Assembly: GCF_000002985.6 (NCBI RefSeq)
Contig: NC_003282.8
Coordinates: 10,788,001 to 10,852,000, forward strand
Origin: Caenorhabditis elegans
Taxonomy: Eukaryota > Nematoda > Chromadorea > Rhabditida > Rhabditidae
Length of the DNA: 64,000 nucleotides
Direction of reading: 5' to 3'
Shown here: in pieces, positions 1 through 14,237 of the stretch
Position numbering within the stretch: the stretch's first letter is position 1
Layout of the letters: the number at the start of each line of letters is the position of its first letter
Position numbers and translations under genes: made by a program
The notes under the pieces: model-generated
Database searches by the model: none
What the model was told of the DNA's origin: nothing
The model's input: the letters and a program-made list of their open reading frames with translations, nothing else

Positions 1-2650
1 ATTGTTTTGACTTAAAACATTTTCAATTGCTCCGAGCTCAAAAATTTCCAATTCACAGAGAGTCCAACCATGTGTTCCTTATCTTGTTTTGAAGCTGTTA
101 AGTTATTTACATTACTCATTATCACTAGAATAAAAAGCGGAGGTAAATTGGTTTTTTTTAATTTTAAAGATTTTTTCAAACCGATTCTATTCATAGAATT
201 GTGATCAATTTGTTTGGGTTACAAGTTTGTCAATTTTTCTTTTCATTTTTCTTCTGAACAGAGATGACACCTGCATTATTTTTTTTTCGTCTGAAAAACT
301 TATCATCATCTCTTCACAAAACAATTCTTTCTCGCAGCTGTAAAATTACCAGAAAACAACGTCTAGTAAATTTTTTTTCATGATCTATAAAGTCAATCCG
401 GCTTTTGATAACTCAATAAAACCTCATATCATAGGAGTCCTATGTACTCGTGAATTTCCGTTAATGCTCTAGAGTTGATCACAATTTAAAAAACTCACAG
501 TTAGCTCACAGTGGAGCATAGAGGACATGTTCAAACAAAAAGTGCGGAAATAGGCAAAACTTTGCAATAGATACCTGGGTTAGCCGATTAGACGTAAGGT
601 TTCTGGAGGCACGCATGTAGGTATTATTTGTTATAGTCACGGCAGACTATTTCCCAATATGTAAAAAATGATACCATTGATTAAAATATCTAGTTTATTC
701 ATAAAAGTTATGAAAAACTGAATATCCTAGCTGAATTCTGTGTTTTGTTCCAAACAATGTAGCAAGAACAATTAGTTACTGTTTCTTGGAAAATTCATTA
801 ACGTTAGGTTTTTCAATTTTAAAACCAATTCCTAACATGTTTTTACTCAACAATACCTTTTGAAAGTTTTCATTCTCCAAATTTCTATTGTAATTGCACA
901 ATTGCGACAATTTATGGTATTAGATGAACAAAAATTCGGGGCGGTTTGAAACAGTTTTGTCCAAATTACCAGCAATTCTCTCAAGACCCCAATTCCATTT
1001 GTCCTTTGTCTCCTATTTCAGACGCGTCTTTCTAAAATTCATTTCATTTTTTTCGTAAAAAAAGACGAATAGACACGGAATGTTGTGGTATTCAATACTT
1101 TCCTGTTCCGATTGTTATTCAACTTTCTATTTGTTTTTACTGAACTACCGACTTTTATCTGATTCCTTTATCCTCGACGATCTTACTCAAAATTGAGTCA
1201 TTTGCAACAAAAAACAACTGATTGAATTTTTTGATTGAAAAAAATTTCCATGAACCAAAGTTCTTGAGACAGATTCTTATTTTGTAGAAAGGCAAAGATT
1301 CCGTTTTCACTTATTTTTTGCATTATTTTCTTCAAAAACTATTACCTCTATAAAACCTCGAAAAAACGCAATGTTCCAAGAGAAAATACCGTTGAATATT
1401 TATGAGGCAAAGCACTACACCCAGTACAGTTCAAAAACTTTTTCTCCATAAAGTCAGTTTTTTTGTTTCCCTGTCCATTCTGAACCATTGAAAAACGCGT
1501 TTTCCTGTTGTAAATGTTGAGCTATTTGGTTGATGTCGTTTGACGAACAGTTTCTAGGTCAAACAAACGTCTGAAACAGGTTAGAGGTACACTATTACTG
1601 GAAATTTGATTTTTAAATTGCAGAAAAGTGAACGTCTCAATTGATCAACTTTTCTAAAATTTTATGGTATAACCTTTTTTTTGAGAACTTTCCTCTGAAA
1701 ACCCATCAGCTAGGCTTTAGAAAAATTAAATTTTATAAAATAAAACGTTTAGATTGATATCATCATTATGCTACATTATTTATTATCAACCGGTGTGTAA
1801 TTCATTTTCAAGATTATCTGGCACAATAAAATAATTTTGTTCATTGAATCTATTTCCTGAAAAATCCAGATGTGACTGAAAAGTTTGTAAGAGTTTCCGA
1901 ATAATATTCAGCTTCAAAAGTGGACCACCAGTGGCTATTCTGTTTAAAACACTTCAAAATATTCATAATTTTTGAAAGCTTTATTTAAAGTTTTGACAAA
2001 CTGCCAAATTTTCGAGAGACTGATTTTTTTGAAGAATTCTTCCATGATCAAAACCTAGAAAATTGTAATAAATAGTATTTTTTGGGCAATTTCTTGATAT
2101 GAATTCAAATTAAAGATTTTTGAAAAAAACTATTTGGTCATCTTGGCTCAATATGAATTATCTCAAAATTTTAACTCACTAGAACTACCTCCACCTAAAA
2201 AAGTCCTGTACTTGAAAACTAGATGCTTGAAAATTTAAAACAAAACTAGAATTTTCTTTGTTTTGAGTAGCTTCAATACAATATAATAATTTTAATTGAT
2301 AGTTTAAAAAATTGAGAAAACGGGTTTTAACAACAAAAAATCGAAATCGAGAAATTATACAATCTTCAGACACATGTATCAAGCTTCAGCTTTTCCTTTT
2401 TTCTTTTTCATCTCATATAATGTTTTTCTATGTTGTCTGTGTCACCAAGAAAAATAGTTTCCCTCATTCCCGACCTCTCATTCCAAAACAGGTTTGAGGG
2501 CATTTTAGAACCTTCCTTTTCTGTGTTGAAAACCATATGTACTACTATGTTACGTGTGTAACCAACCAAATAATTCTCAACATCTTCTTCGCATTCCTCG
2601 TGTCATCATCGTCTTGTTTTTTTTCCCAAAATTTCGATGTCCTCTTCTTC
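1..2650. other. Intergenic DNA, left edge
   Basis: AT-rich DNA with no open frame that has coding character, splice structure or family similarity on either strand. It presumably contains the promoter of the peptide transporter that starts at 2680. A TGATAA (GATA-factor) site lies near 400, but single sites of this kind are common by chance. Confidence 0.5.
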
Positions 2651-2652
2651 AG
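2642..2652 (+). promoter_or_regulatory. Probable trans-splice acceptor of peptide transporter
   Basis: A CT-rich stretch ends in TTCTTCAG, 28 nt before the ATG at 2680. No donor-bearing upstream exon is evident, so this looks like a spliced-leader acceptor. It supports the choice of start, because the same frame is closed by a TAA immediately after the AG. Confidence 0.5.
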
Positions 2653-2679
2653 TAATTCGTTCTGTATAGGCGATCGTAT

Positions 2680-5600
2680 ATGGGTGCCTCACACCTTCAC
2701 GATGACCCTCGACCCGGGTCACCTGTTGATCATCAACCTACAGTAAGTTACATATGAAGTTAGGAGAATTTACATAGGATTTCCAGACATGGGGAGGCAT
2801 AATCAAGAAATGGCCAAAACAAACTTTCCTGATTGTGGGAAATGAACTTTGCGAGAGATTCAGTTTTTATGGAATGAGAGGTAAGTTTTTCTATCCGCTC
2901 CAGTTTGAACAGAACTTCAAAATTCATATCTATTTTCAGCCGTCCTAACACTATATTTCTTCAATATTCTGAACTTCAGTCAATCGTTCAGTACAGTACT
3001 ATTTCATGCATTTACTGTTATTTGTTACTCTTCCCCTCTTCTCGGCTCAATTCTTGCTGATGGATACATTGGAAAATTTTGGTAAGGAACAATGGATGTA
3101 TGAAAAACAACTTAACTATTTTCGAACATCACAAACAAAGTTGAAATGAACAAAATGTTGCTGAACTGCAGGTTGTGAATTGAAAGGGATTTAATGGTTG
3201 CAAAATTTGTTTTGAAAACACTATAGATAACATTGTTTGCAAAACTTTTATAGTTCCCAATTTATAAGAATATAAATCAACAACTACGGACTTTCTGACG
3301 GTCAATGACGTTTGAAATAGAACTAAAAAACAATTTTAAAAACCCTGAATCATTTTAGGACCATTTTCTTCATTTCAATTTTCTATGCTTGTGGACAAAT
3401 TTTACTTGCCTTCTCGTCGATAGCACCAAGTGGAAGCAGTCATCATCCGTAAGATTGAAAATATTTCCAGTTATAACACCTTAGAAATATTAAGACTTCT
3501 TGATCTTCTCGGACTTCTCATCGTTGGTCTTGGAACAGGAGGTATTAAACCATGTGTATCTGCATTTGGAGGTGATCAATTCCCTGCTCATTACACAAGA
3601 ATGATCTCACTTTTCTTTTCAATGTTCTATTTTTCAATCAATGCTGGATCTCTCATATCAATGTGGTTGACTCCTTATTTCAGATGTGAGTTTTTTGTTG
3701 AGTATTATTATCTCTCTAATTGTAGCGCATCAAAGAAATAGTAAATTATTTTGATATGAAATTTTTAGCAATGTCATGTTTCGGACACGATTCATGTTAT
3801 CCGCTGGCATTTGGTATTCCTGCAATTCTCATGATTGTTGCCACGTGTAAGTTTCAGACATTTGTAACCTAATGAAAAAATGTGAATTTATTTTCAGTGG
3901 TGTTCATGGCAGGAAGCTTCTGGTACAAGAAAGTCCCTCCAAAGGAGAATATCATTTTTAAAGTCATTGGTACTATAACGGTACTTGTAAAACTCATGTG
4001 CAATGAGCCTTCACATTTCAATTCTAGTTTTTTTCAGACAGCACTCCGCAAGAAAGCTTCATCCTCATCCACTCATCAAAGATCTCATTGGCTTGAATAC
4101 AGTCTTGATGGTCATGACTGTGCACTTTCTACAGAATGCAAAAATCTTCATGGAAACTGTGCTCAACGGAGATACATTGAGGATATTAAGAGATTGTTCC
4201 GAGTTATTGTGATGATGATTCCTGTTCCAATGTTTTGGGCGCTATATGATCAACAAGGTTCCACGTGGGTATTGCAAGCAGTTGGAATGGATGCAAAGGT
4301 TTTCGGTTTTGAGATATTGCCAGATCAGATGGGAGTTTTGAACGCTTTCCTCATTTTGTTCTTCATTCCAATTTTCCAATCAATTGTTTACCCAACAATT
4401 GAAAAACTCGGATTCCAAATGACGTGAGTTGCTTTTGAGAATCGAGCAGTATAACGAAGTCTCCTCCCTAAATTTTTGATATTTAATACATTCTTCTCAA
4501 AATTTCTAAATAATATCTGTCCCTTGATCTCAATCAAATTCCCAAAAACTTTTTCTAAGTTTCCAAATATTGAAAATTACGGCAATTGACCATTGTAATT
4601 GAAACAGCAAAATTTTTGAAATAAAAAGAGTTGGTGATACTTAAAATATTCAACCAGTTTTTGGTATTTGCATTGACTTGGCTCAATACTAAAATAATTT
4701 TTTGCGGAATTAACTATCGAGCTCAGTGGAACAAATTTACTTTCAGAATGCTGCGAAAAATGGCTGGCGGAGGAATCTTGACAGCAGTTTCGTTTTTCGT
4801 CTGCGGAATTGTTCAACTTTTTGTAAATGTAAGTATTTCTGAATCAATCTACAATTATTAAAATTCAAATTTTCAGCCAACTCTTCCGTACATTCCAATG
4901 GCAAATGAGGCACATCTAACAATTATCAATACCATTCCTAGTTGTGATTTCAATGTTTTAATTGATTCTCGAGAACCATTTGACCTTTTACGGAAATCGG
5001 TTGTTATTGATTGATTTGAAAATTTATTTTTTTATTTTTTCAGGGTATTGCTCCAGATGATAGTGTAAGAAAACCAATCAGTTTTACCGGAGACGACTTT
5101 TTCCAACCCAATATCACTTTTGATAAGTGAGTTTGAATTTTAATGGTTCAGTTTAAAATCGTTATTGAAAGTTTTTCTTTGAAAATTTTATAAATTCCCT
5201 CTTATTTTCAGTTTAGCTCCAAACTGTCCCAAGTTTACGGCTGAACCAATGCTTGCCCCAGCAACTTCATATGTTCTGACCTTATCACCAAACGGATGGG
5301 CATACAACGCAGTAAGACCAGAAAAACCAAAAAGTGGAAAAGGAGAACTTTCAATGGGGTACGTTTTTATTCAGGAAAGTAGAGCAATTTTAATATTCCA
5401 ATGTTCTAGATTGAATTTGATTGTCCCATGTGATAAAATTCCATCAAATGTAACATGGGAACAGTGCAACGGCACCGAAGGATATTCTGGAGCAATTGCG
5501 CTTTGTAAGGTGGAGTCAGATGTGATAACTGATAACAATAACGTTTGTGATCCAACTGCAAAAGGGTTAGTTGAAACATTTGAGTTGATAAAATCCAAAG

Positions 5601-6418
5601 ATAAAGTTTTCAGAAAGTTCTACGTATTAAGTAATGCTAACCCTCTTGACGTCCATGACTTTTCAAAAAAATCCACTGTCACCGCTTTTGGTAGAACTTA
5701 TTCTCCAATTGAAATGAAACCAGGAACATATCGCTTATTTTATACTGATGATAGTAGAACGGTAATTTAAAAAAAACACTGTTTCAAAAATTCAATACAA
5801 AACTGCAGCATTTCACTCCATTGAATCTCCCGCCTGTACAGCAAGACCATATGGGAGGACAATACTTGATTACGGTATCTACAAGATCTAAAAATGACTC
5901 AGTAAGTAATGCAAACTTGCTTTAAAAAATACTCCTAAATCCAAATCCAAATCAGGAAGTCCTTGCAACAACCGAGTCTCTCGTATCCTACAATCGCGTC
6001 AGCATTCTTTGGCAAATTCCACAGTACGTGATTCTGACAGCTGGAGAGGTTTTGTTCAGTATCACTGGTCTTGAATTCGCTTACACCGAGGCGTCTCCTC
6101 AGTTGAAGTCCGTGGTACAGGCACTCTGGTTGTTCACTACTGCCATCGGAGATCTCATTGTTGTTGTTATATTCATGTTGAATATATTTTCAGATGTGGT
6201 GAGTTTTTTGTCCAAAAATTTTTTTTTTCATAAAAAAAAAGTTCCCAATTGAAATCTTCCAGGCCGTACAAATGTTCGTGTTTGGAGGAATCATGCTTTT
6301 CGTTATATTCGTTTTCATTTTACTTGCAGTCTTTTATTACGAGTATGCTGATTATTCGAATGAAAGTGAAGTTCTCACGGAGAAAATGATTGTCGACGAT
6401 GATCATACTCGCATTTGA
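2680..6418 (+). CDS. pept-1: Proton-coupled oligopeptide transporter (PTR/SLC15), PEPT-1-like
   Basis: Proton-driven di/tripeptide importer of the plasma membrane; in worms this class takes up peptides in the gut. Sixteen exons join in frame: 2680-2742, 2787-2880, 2940-3081, 3359-3448, 3471-3685, 3769-3846, 3898-3980, 4038-4423, 4747-4828, 4877-4999, 5044-5126, 5212-5358, 5410-5761, 5809-5901, 5956-6198, 6263-6418. They encode about 809 residues, longer than human PEPT1 (708). Exon 2 carries the proton-coupling ExxER motif ([13 protein letters not shown]) and exon 5 the PTR signature [17 protein letters not shown]. Exons 10-14 form the large extracellular loop typical of SLC15A1, with cysteines and N-glycosylation sequons. 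The last three helices are in exons 15-16. Two splice choices are unsettled: a possible 48-nt in-frame intron in exon 13, and an alternative acceptor at 3495 for exon 5. The family is certain; the symbol rests on overall resemblance to C. elegans PEPT-1. Confidence 0.9.
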
Positions 6419-6546
6419 TTTGCCATTTTTTGAAGAATTCATTTTAATATAAAATATGTAACTTATTACCCACTTCAACCCCGTCCACCTCTCTCCCCTC
6501 TCGCGTGTACATCTGCAAAAACATACTTACCTTAAATAATTAAACA

Positions 6547-6552
6547 AATAAA
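6547..6552 (+). terminator. Polyadenylation signal of peptide transporter
   Basis: A canonical AATAAA lies 129 nt after the stop codon. It gives a compact 3' UTR of roughly 150 nt, usual for worms. Confidence 0.5.
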
Positions 6553-6569
6553 TAATTTCATGTTTTTCC

Positions 6570-9500
6570 TGGAAAATTTCGTCAATTTTTAAAACGAAAA
6601 TAACTCAAAAGCAAGAGGAGTTTGCAAAAATCCCAAAAATTCCAAAAATTGAAAAAAAGTTGTTTTGTATTACTGCAGTTTTTAATATTTTTTCCCAATT
6701 TTTCACCACAATCATGGCAATAAGCACAGCTGCAAACAAATAAATTCCAATAAAAACATTTTAAGATGTAAATTTTCATTTGCTGTGTTATTTTTGAAAA
6801 TACTCACTGTGTTATCAACCTGCCAAATTTGCTTAAAAATCCACATTAGCCGCTCTAGAAACTGTTTTTTAGGCGGTTATAAGATGAAATAAATTATCTT
6901 CTAAAACCATGTTCTGCCAATATTATCAATGCAGTTTTTCCATGTACCTTTTGTAATCTTTCCGATAAAGGCGATTTATGATTCATCGTCAAAGACAAAC
7001 TTGTTCAATTTTGATGTCGTCATGATTGTTGTGGAAATTTTGAAAAAAAACATACATATAGACAGCATTTTGAGCAACATTTTGTTAAACTTTCTTTGCT
7101 GAACTGTGTAGTTTTTGTTGATGCTCATTTGAATATTTTGCAACTGCCGGAAACATGAATATAATTTCTGGCCTTAAATAAAAAACTTTGATAGTATTCG
7201 GGAAAATAAAATAAAAATGGAATTTTTAACGACCCTCTTATTGCTAGCTACAGTAAAAAATAAATGGAGATTCTTAAATTGAGGAAATTTATATTTACAC
7301 CAACAAAAAATAGTGATTAAATTTTTTGATAAGTGATGGTAGCAGACACCCTACCAAATAATTTGTTGTTGTGCTCATTTAGATAGTGTGTTTTACCAAT
7401 CAATTCCTACTTACCATTTTCCAATCAAATTTCTTTAGACTTTGAATTCTCAACTGTTACTTTCTCTGATTATAATAACTACATTCTGCCAGTTAAAGCA
7501 ATTCGTACTTTATTCAAAAAGTGTCCATGAAAAGAGACCAGTCATAGTCTAACATTGTGAACTTTCGATGATCTGAAAATTTCGGGAGATGATGAAACAA
7601 AATTTGAGCCGGTTACCGCCCACCAACTCCCACATTAAAACCATTTTGTTATATTTTTCTCCTTTTTCTTTTTATATTTATTTCAATATATCAATTCAAA
7701 ACACTTTCAACAAGTTAGAACTGACCACTGCCCACTTCTCACTTTATTTTCAATTAATTTCCTCTCTCCACTCCAAGTGTTGACATTTGATAAGGAACCG
7801 ACAAGTGGGCTCTTCGAAAAACGTGAAAACCCGATTTCCCATCAACACATATCATAGTTTCCGCCATTTTTCCACACTTTTCATCACATGAATTATTGTT
7901 TCAATGTCGACGAAAAGAGTTTTTGATACAATCATGTGTTTAATCCAAACTGATAATCGGCCACAAAAAGTGAGAAAAAATATCATAATTCTACGTTTTA
8001 AAAAACGGAAATTTAAAGGCAAGAATGAAAGGAAAACTTCTTCGGAAAAATTTGAAATTTGTTTTTGAAGTAAAGTTAATAATTAAAAAACCTATAAGGA
8101 TTTTGTTAAAAGTATTAAACAAACGTTAATTAACTAGTTTTACTTTAACGTAAAGTGGAACCACTCGAGTTTATGATAATCAGAAGGATTAAGGACTTCA
8201 AGTGGCAATTTTTTATTCAATATCAAGCTTCTCGTGTTGTATGTGCAATACGGTGCTGGTTCATTTATTTGTTTCAATAAGATATTAGTTGTGAGAGTTG
8301 TGTAAACAAGAACTGAACCTTGCGCATGCATAGGTACACTTTTGTAGTTCTTACGGAAAGTATAAACTTCTCATTTAATTTTTCATTATTTAGATATTCT
8401 GATAATTAAATTCTTGTCATACTTTGAAAGTTCCTGATAAAATTTTTAAAAAATTATTTTACAGTTTCAAATACTGATGAGAAGTTTACGATACGATAGG
8501 ACAAAAATTCAAATTTTTATTTGTTATGTTCATAATGCTATTGTATTTTAATAAATTTTGTAGAAACCGGTAAAAAATCAATAGTCAATTGTCGATATAT
8601 CCTATTTTTATAGTCTCACGTAATTAGAAAAACTTTGGGGATTCCTTTTTTCAAACATTTATTTAAAGGTGTGTTAATCTGAAACCCCCTTCCCAATAGC
8701 CATCGGTCTAATTTTGTTATCTGCCATCGGATCATTGTCGTCTTCAGATGCCAATCGTTCGGGCTTTTCCCCTCATTCCTCTCCATTACTTATTTCCCTA
8801 GATGTCCGTCGTTTTGCCCTTCGGATCGTAAACACCTTGCCCCATATGAATCGATAAGAGAGAGACTCTTTCGTTCTCTCTCTCAATCTCAATGTCAGAC
8901 TGTCTTTATGCTCTTTTACTTATCTTTCTGATAACCTTTTTCTGTTTTTGGACGTAAAGAATTTACCTATTCTCACATAAATGAGCACAATGATGGTGTT
9001 CTCTTATCTTAAAAATTAAATCATCATGGATCTTAGGCTCTTGGGAAAAATCCGACGATGGTGTGTTTAGAAGTTTTTTCAAAATTCAGGAACGAATTTA
9101 GATTTTTACACATTTTTCATGTTCAGATGAAAAGAACAGAAAGAAAAATAGCAACAGTTCGATTGTTTAATATTTAAAATTTGATAAATTCAATTTATTG
9201 CGTTGAGTATTTCACTTTTGAAACAATCAGAAAATTTCATAATTTATGCGAAAATCTGTAGATCGTGTTTCAAAAAACTCAATGAGCAAAACTTTATTTT
9301 TGGACAATATTTTTTTGTCATGAACTTGATAAACTAGGAAATTTTCTCAAAAATAGAATGAATATTTTTCCAATAAAATCCTATATGACTAAGTATTTGT
9401 ATTTCACCTTCAAGATTAACAAGGAGTGGCCGTTTCATGATACCTTCCTTTTTAGATATCATTTCATATTTGAATGACCATTCGAAACCGTTTCATACAG

Positions 9501-11600
9501 TTGAAATGTGTATAGAACACACTAATACTCTCAATTCTTTCCGTATTTTCTCTTTTTCTCTCTTATAGACTGCCAAATATCAATAATCGGTTCCAAACTC
9601 TTTTCCTGGCCTCTTTTCAAACTTACTAAAATGATCACTTGTCCCATTTTCTTATCATTTTTCTTCATTTTTTTATTCCTTTCGTTTAAACTATTTTCCA
9701 TTCAGATTAGTACTTTATAAATTGTTCAATTAAGTTTCTTGGTTTCAGAATTGCAAGAAAATAATTTTGACAAAAAAATCAGATTATTAGTTTTAAAACG
9801 TTTTATGAATTCACTTTTTCATCAATACAACCCTAATTTCAAAAGGTTCATTAAAATTTAATTTTAGTTTTTTATTTGAATTTCTCTTTTTGTAGGCCAA
9901 ACAATGGATCTCTAAACCCAGGCACAATTATAGAATATTGAAAATATATAAGTAATTTAATAGTTCCGGAAATTTCAGAGTTACAATTTTTTAAGAACGA
10001 CATTGCCTGGAAATGATAAAAAAATATTTCTTGAGCATGAGGATCCCAAAGCTTTTGTTGTTAAACATTTTACTCTCTGTTATAGTTTTTAAAAAACAAA
10101 CACATAAGGGCGTTGATGAAAATTTTTTATGATCTGTTTATACTTATGGATTAACATAAATAGGATTTATCCCATAAACAATGTTATTTTGAAAATCATT
10201 CGATTAATTTACATATCGTGATGCAATTTTTAATTTATTTTTTTTCTACCGCTAATTTGCCGTATCTTTGTTCAATTAAGTTCGTTGGTTTGGTTTTAGT
10301 ATTCGGGAATTTAAATTAAAACATTTTCAAAAATCAAATCCATTCCGAATGTGTCATATATTTCAAAAAGTCAAAACTGTCACAGGGAAACTAGATTTTC
10401 GGATTTCAATTGGTCTTTTTTTCCGATGTATGTATTTATTTTTTGTGTGAGTCGTACACGGTTCACCGGAAACTGGAGGTGTCAAAATCTATTTTTCATT
10501 TTTTTGACCACAAAGCTATCAATTTTGTGATAATGGAAAGTTATTTGAACATCATTAATTTTTGTCAAAGATCACAAGTTCCAAGTTCAATTTCCAATTT
10601 CAAATATAACTTTTTAGTAGTTCTATAGTTTTTGATATATCTTTTTAAATTTATCTTTAAACTTTTCTGTATGAATTAAAACACACTACCTTCTTGGCTA
10701 CCCTCCTAGCTATAATTGTTACTTTTTTACCATCAGAAACCATAATAATTCGACCTTTTTTGTTATTTTATCAAGGTACTGATAAGAAAAATGACGTTAT
10801 ATGGGTGAACATAATGGTTCAATGATGTTGCGCACAAGATTTGTAGGAAATTCTACAGTAGCCTCCACTAAAGTGTATTTGAAGTAGTTCTGATTTGTTC
10901 GTTGAACAACAAACTATTTGCATGTAATCAGAGTATTATTTCGTCAGGTTTAAATCAGGTTTTCTTATTCATTTTTTCTTGTTTTTCGAACGCCCATGTA
11001 TACTTTTCTTTGGATCTAATTTTCTTTTGTAATATTTAAAGTAAAACTAGGAGCTCAATATCAAATGAAGCCAGTATTGACAGTAAACTTTTTTTGTTCC
11101 CACATCACAGGTTTCATGTCTATAAAGTCGTCGGGAAAACTTCCTGCTTGGTTGTAAAATTCAATTTTTCAAAAATTAATGTGTAGAACATGTGTATACA
11201 TATTTGCTTGAATATATATTGCTTGGAAAGCTGGATTATCGTACTGAAACAAGCAGTTTTGTAGCTTTAACCCTTCTCTGATTCCATTTTTATTTTTACA
11301 GAAAAAAAAATTAACTTGTACAACGTGTTTTATGGGAGACATAAATTAACATCAATATGAATTGCTTTACGTTTTATACCAAGACGTATAATAGAGAATA
11401 GTTATGATCTTTCATTACTTATTGTTTTCACACCTCACACTCGCTTTTTCTCTATTCATTTTGTTTTCGCCACCTCTCTTCTCGCTTTTCCTTCACACAT
11501 CATACAGTTCTTTCAAACCGTCGGAATGACATCAGAATCAAGATTTCCTTGACTTTTCCTGACACTCTTCCTTTCCCGCACCCACTGTGCTCACCGAGCC
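6570..11600. other. Intergenic DNA between the PTR and ZIP genes
   Basis: About 5 kb of AT-rich sequence with poly-A and poly-T runs. The short open frames lack splice signals and any recognisable protein similarity. A slightly richer patch at 8690-8930 has a CTCTCTCTC stretch. I see no gene, tRNA or transposon here. Confidence 0.5.
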
Positions 11601-11622
11601 CGGCCGGTTAGGATTGGCAATT

Positions 11623-11675
11623 GATATAAAACCAACAAAAACGCTTTACACTTGAATAAGCATTTGATATTGCAG
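11623..11675 (+). promoter_or_regulatory. TATA-like box and trans-splice acceptor of ZIP gene
   Basis: GATATAAA at 11623-11630 is followed by TTTGATATTGCAG ending at 11675. The start codon is 9 nt past the AG. This very short leader is typical of SL1 trans-spliced worm messages. The role of the TATA-like box is inferred from position only. Confidence 0.45.
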
Positions 11676-11683
11676 AGCTCATC

Positions 11684-13992
11684 ATGACTGAAGGAGGATA
11701 TTTGGCTCTTCAATCAGTGCTAGCTCTAGTTTTACTTGTTGTTACTGCTGTTGCCGGCTCTGCACCTCTTTTGGTACGTTTGGAGAAGTGAAATAGAAGC
11801 TTGGAATTTTCTGAAAATGCTATTTTCAGCTACTAACATTCCTTAAAAAGAAAGGGAAAGATCAAAATGACAGCGGATGGCTTTCATATCTATCATGCTT
11901 CTCCGGTGGTGTATTTATGGCAACTTGCTTTTTAGATGTAATGCCACATGTTCAGTGAGTTTATGCTTACCTGGATTAATTTAATATTGCAATTTCAGAC
12001 AAACATATGGAGAAATTCTGGAAACTTATAACGTAGAATTCCGGTTACCCATGAATCAATTGTTCATTTGTGTTGGATTTTTCTTTGTATATTTGATTGA
12101 AGAAATCACTGCAAAGGTTAGTTTTCTTTTGTAAAGCTGAAAATAATTTCTTCTAACAGGTATTTGGATCAGGAGGTCATGGACACTCACACGGGCCACC
12201 AATACCTCTCACAGTAGACATTAAAAAAGAAAAAGTTACCAGGTACGCTTTTACGATTTTAATAATTTCCTCACTAATCCAAGTCCCTTGTGGTTTCCAA
12301 GTATCAATTTCTCTATCCTTTCACTAATTTGCACGATAATACAACTTCTTAGCATGGTGTGTGGTGTTTCTTCAGAGTTCAACTTATTGAAAATGGATCT
12401 TCATCTTCTCCAGAAACATTGATGATTCCGATCGACAGTCGAACAAGGCACAGGTTTGAAAAGTTACTAGTTTCTGGTTTTTGCATGGGGTTTTAGTTGC
12501 TGAACTAATTTTGTGTTTGCTAATTCTATTAATATTTGCTTTAACAATCACTATGCTAAAATTGACTAGTAATGTGCTTGTGGGCTCTATTTTTGTAACT
12601 CACTAGGAATTACAGGAATTTCGAGTGGCCATTTGGCTTTAAACTTAGACTATTGTAATGCTGAAATTCCAACTGGAAGAATCTGAAGACCTTTTTTTTG
12701 TGGACATACTTGAACATCTGGAAATTCAAGTGTGAAATTACTACCAAATAGATTCAGCTTGTTTCTTAGCTCCTAGCTTGAAGCCTGAATTTTAAACATT
12801 AATTTCTTGAGTTTCAAATGTTCACAGAAAAAATGAGTATCAGAGTATTTCAGCTAGCAATTATTTATTTGGATTGTCAGCCATGAGGATGATTTCAAAA
12901 GTTGTTATAATTTTTCAAAACTATTACCAAAAATTTTACTCACTCTAAATTTTCACAGCACTGAATGAATAAGTATTTTCAGTCTTCTCGACCTTACTTT
13001 TCAAAATTTAAATTTCAGTTTGGTTGTCGAGGAAACAGCGCCATGGGTTGTTTCGGATGAGAAAAGAAATCTTCTCAAATCACTTACATTTGCCATTGCA
13101 ATGTCTTTCCATTCACTTCTAGAAGGATTTGCACTCGGAGTTCAAGATTCTGATGCTGCCATTTGGACATTGTTCCTTTCTCTTCTTCTTCACAAGTCGA
13201 TTGAAGCATTTTCAGTCGGATTGCAAATTTCAAGAGCTAATACAGAGAAGGTGAGTCTTTAATTTTTCATTTATGCTTCAAATTGTTATAGAAAATTTCT
13301 TTGGGAGCTATATGCGGATTGAAACTGATTAGAAACTTTAGAATGACACTAAAATGCAAAAAAATCACAAAAAACTGGTAAAATAACGTTGAGACATGCA
13401 TCTGCAATTCTAAAATTGTTTTGTTTGATTTTTTATTTGAAATTCGTCTCCCGCGGATACAAACTAAATCCAGCTGAAAACTTAGGATTTTCAGCAAGTT
13501 TTTCCAAGCTTAACGAGTTTTCTTAGTTTTTCGTTATCATATTGTCATATTTATATATGGATTATTCAGTACTTTGTCAAACACAATTATTATTCGTATT
13601 AGTCTATCTGAAAGCTCATTTTTCAGAAAGGAATTGTCATGTGCACAATTCTCGTCTATGCACTTATGACACCACTTGGATCAGTTCTTGGAACCTTGCT
13701 ACAGAACACCGGAGATAAATCATTTGGAAAAGATTGCACTATTGTATTTTTAGAAGCAATGGCTGCTGGAACTTTCATTTATGTTACATTCCTTGAAATT
13801 CTTGCCGCAGAAAAAGAGAATCGATTCAATTCGCTCAAGCAATTGTTATGTATTGGTCTTGGTTTTATGGTTATTCTTGCTTTACAATTTTTCTTTGGAC
13901 ATGAAGGTCATGGTCACGGACATCCAGATCATGGTGTACCATCACCATCAGCACTCCCATCACCTTCATTTTCATTCGCACCTGCTGTATGA
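11684..13992 (+). CDS. ZIP family zinc transporter (SLC39, ZIP1-3-like)
   Basis: Zinc/iron-regulated transporter-like protein that moves Zn2+ into the cytosol across the plasma membrane or a vesicle membrane. Seven exons (11684-11773, 11830-11954, 11999-12116, 12160-12242, 12376-12453, 13019-13250, 13627-13992) join in frame to give 363 residues, normal for the ZIP1-3 subfamily. Helices I-III are in exons 1-3. The cytoplasmic loop carries a histidine-rich metal-binding run (HGHSHG, exon 4). The paired helix IV/V zinc site is intact: His196 and Glu200 in HSLLEG, His223 and Glu227 in HKSIEAF. A second histidine run, GHEGHGHGHPDHG, sits near the C-terminus and is followed by a Ser/Pro tail. The exon 5 donor (GTTTGA) is weak. 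Family assignment is firm. The worm has many zipt paralogues and I cannot tell which this is. Confidence 0.92.
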
Positions 13993-14231
13993 GTGCAACA
14001 TTTTTAGACAAGAAGTCATGTAAATCCGGTTTTACTTTCGAACAAACGAGGTCCCCATGAACCTTTCCGGCTATAGCTTTAATTTTTTCTGATTATATTT
14101 GAACTATGTTAATTATTTCCAATTTCTCATTTTATCTTGTCATTTTTCAATAATGACAAGAATTCTCTGTATATTTCTTTTTAAAAATAATATTTGATTG
14201 TGATTCGAAATCAAGGTTTGATTTTATTCTA

Positions 14232-14237
14232 AATAAA
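14232..14237 (+). terminator. Polyadenylation signal of ZIP gene
   Basis: AATAAA lies 240 nt after the ZIP stop codon. It is the first canonical signal downstream. Confidence 0.4.
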
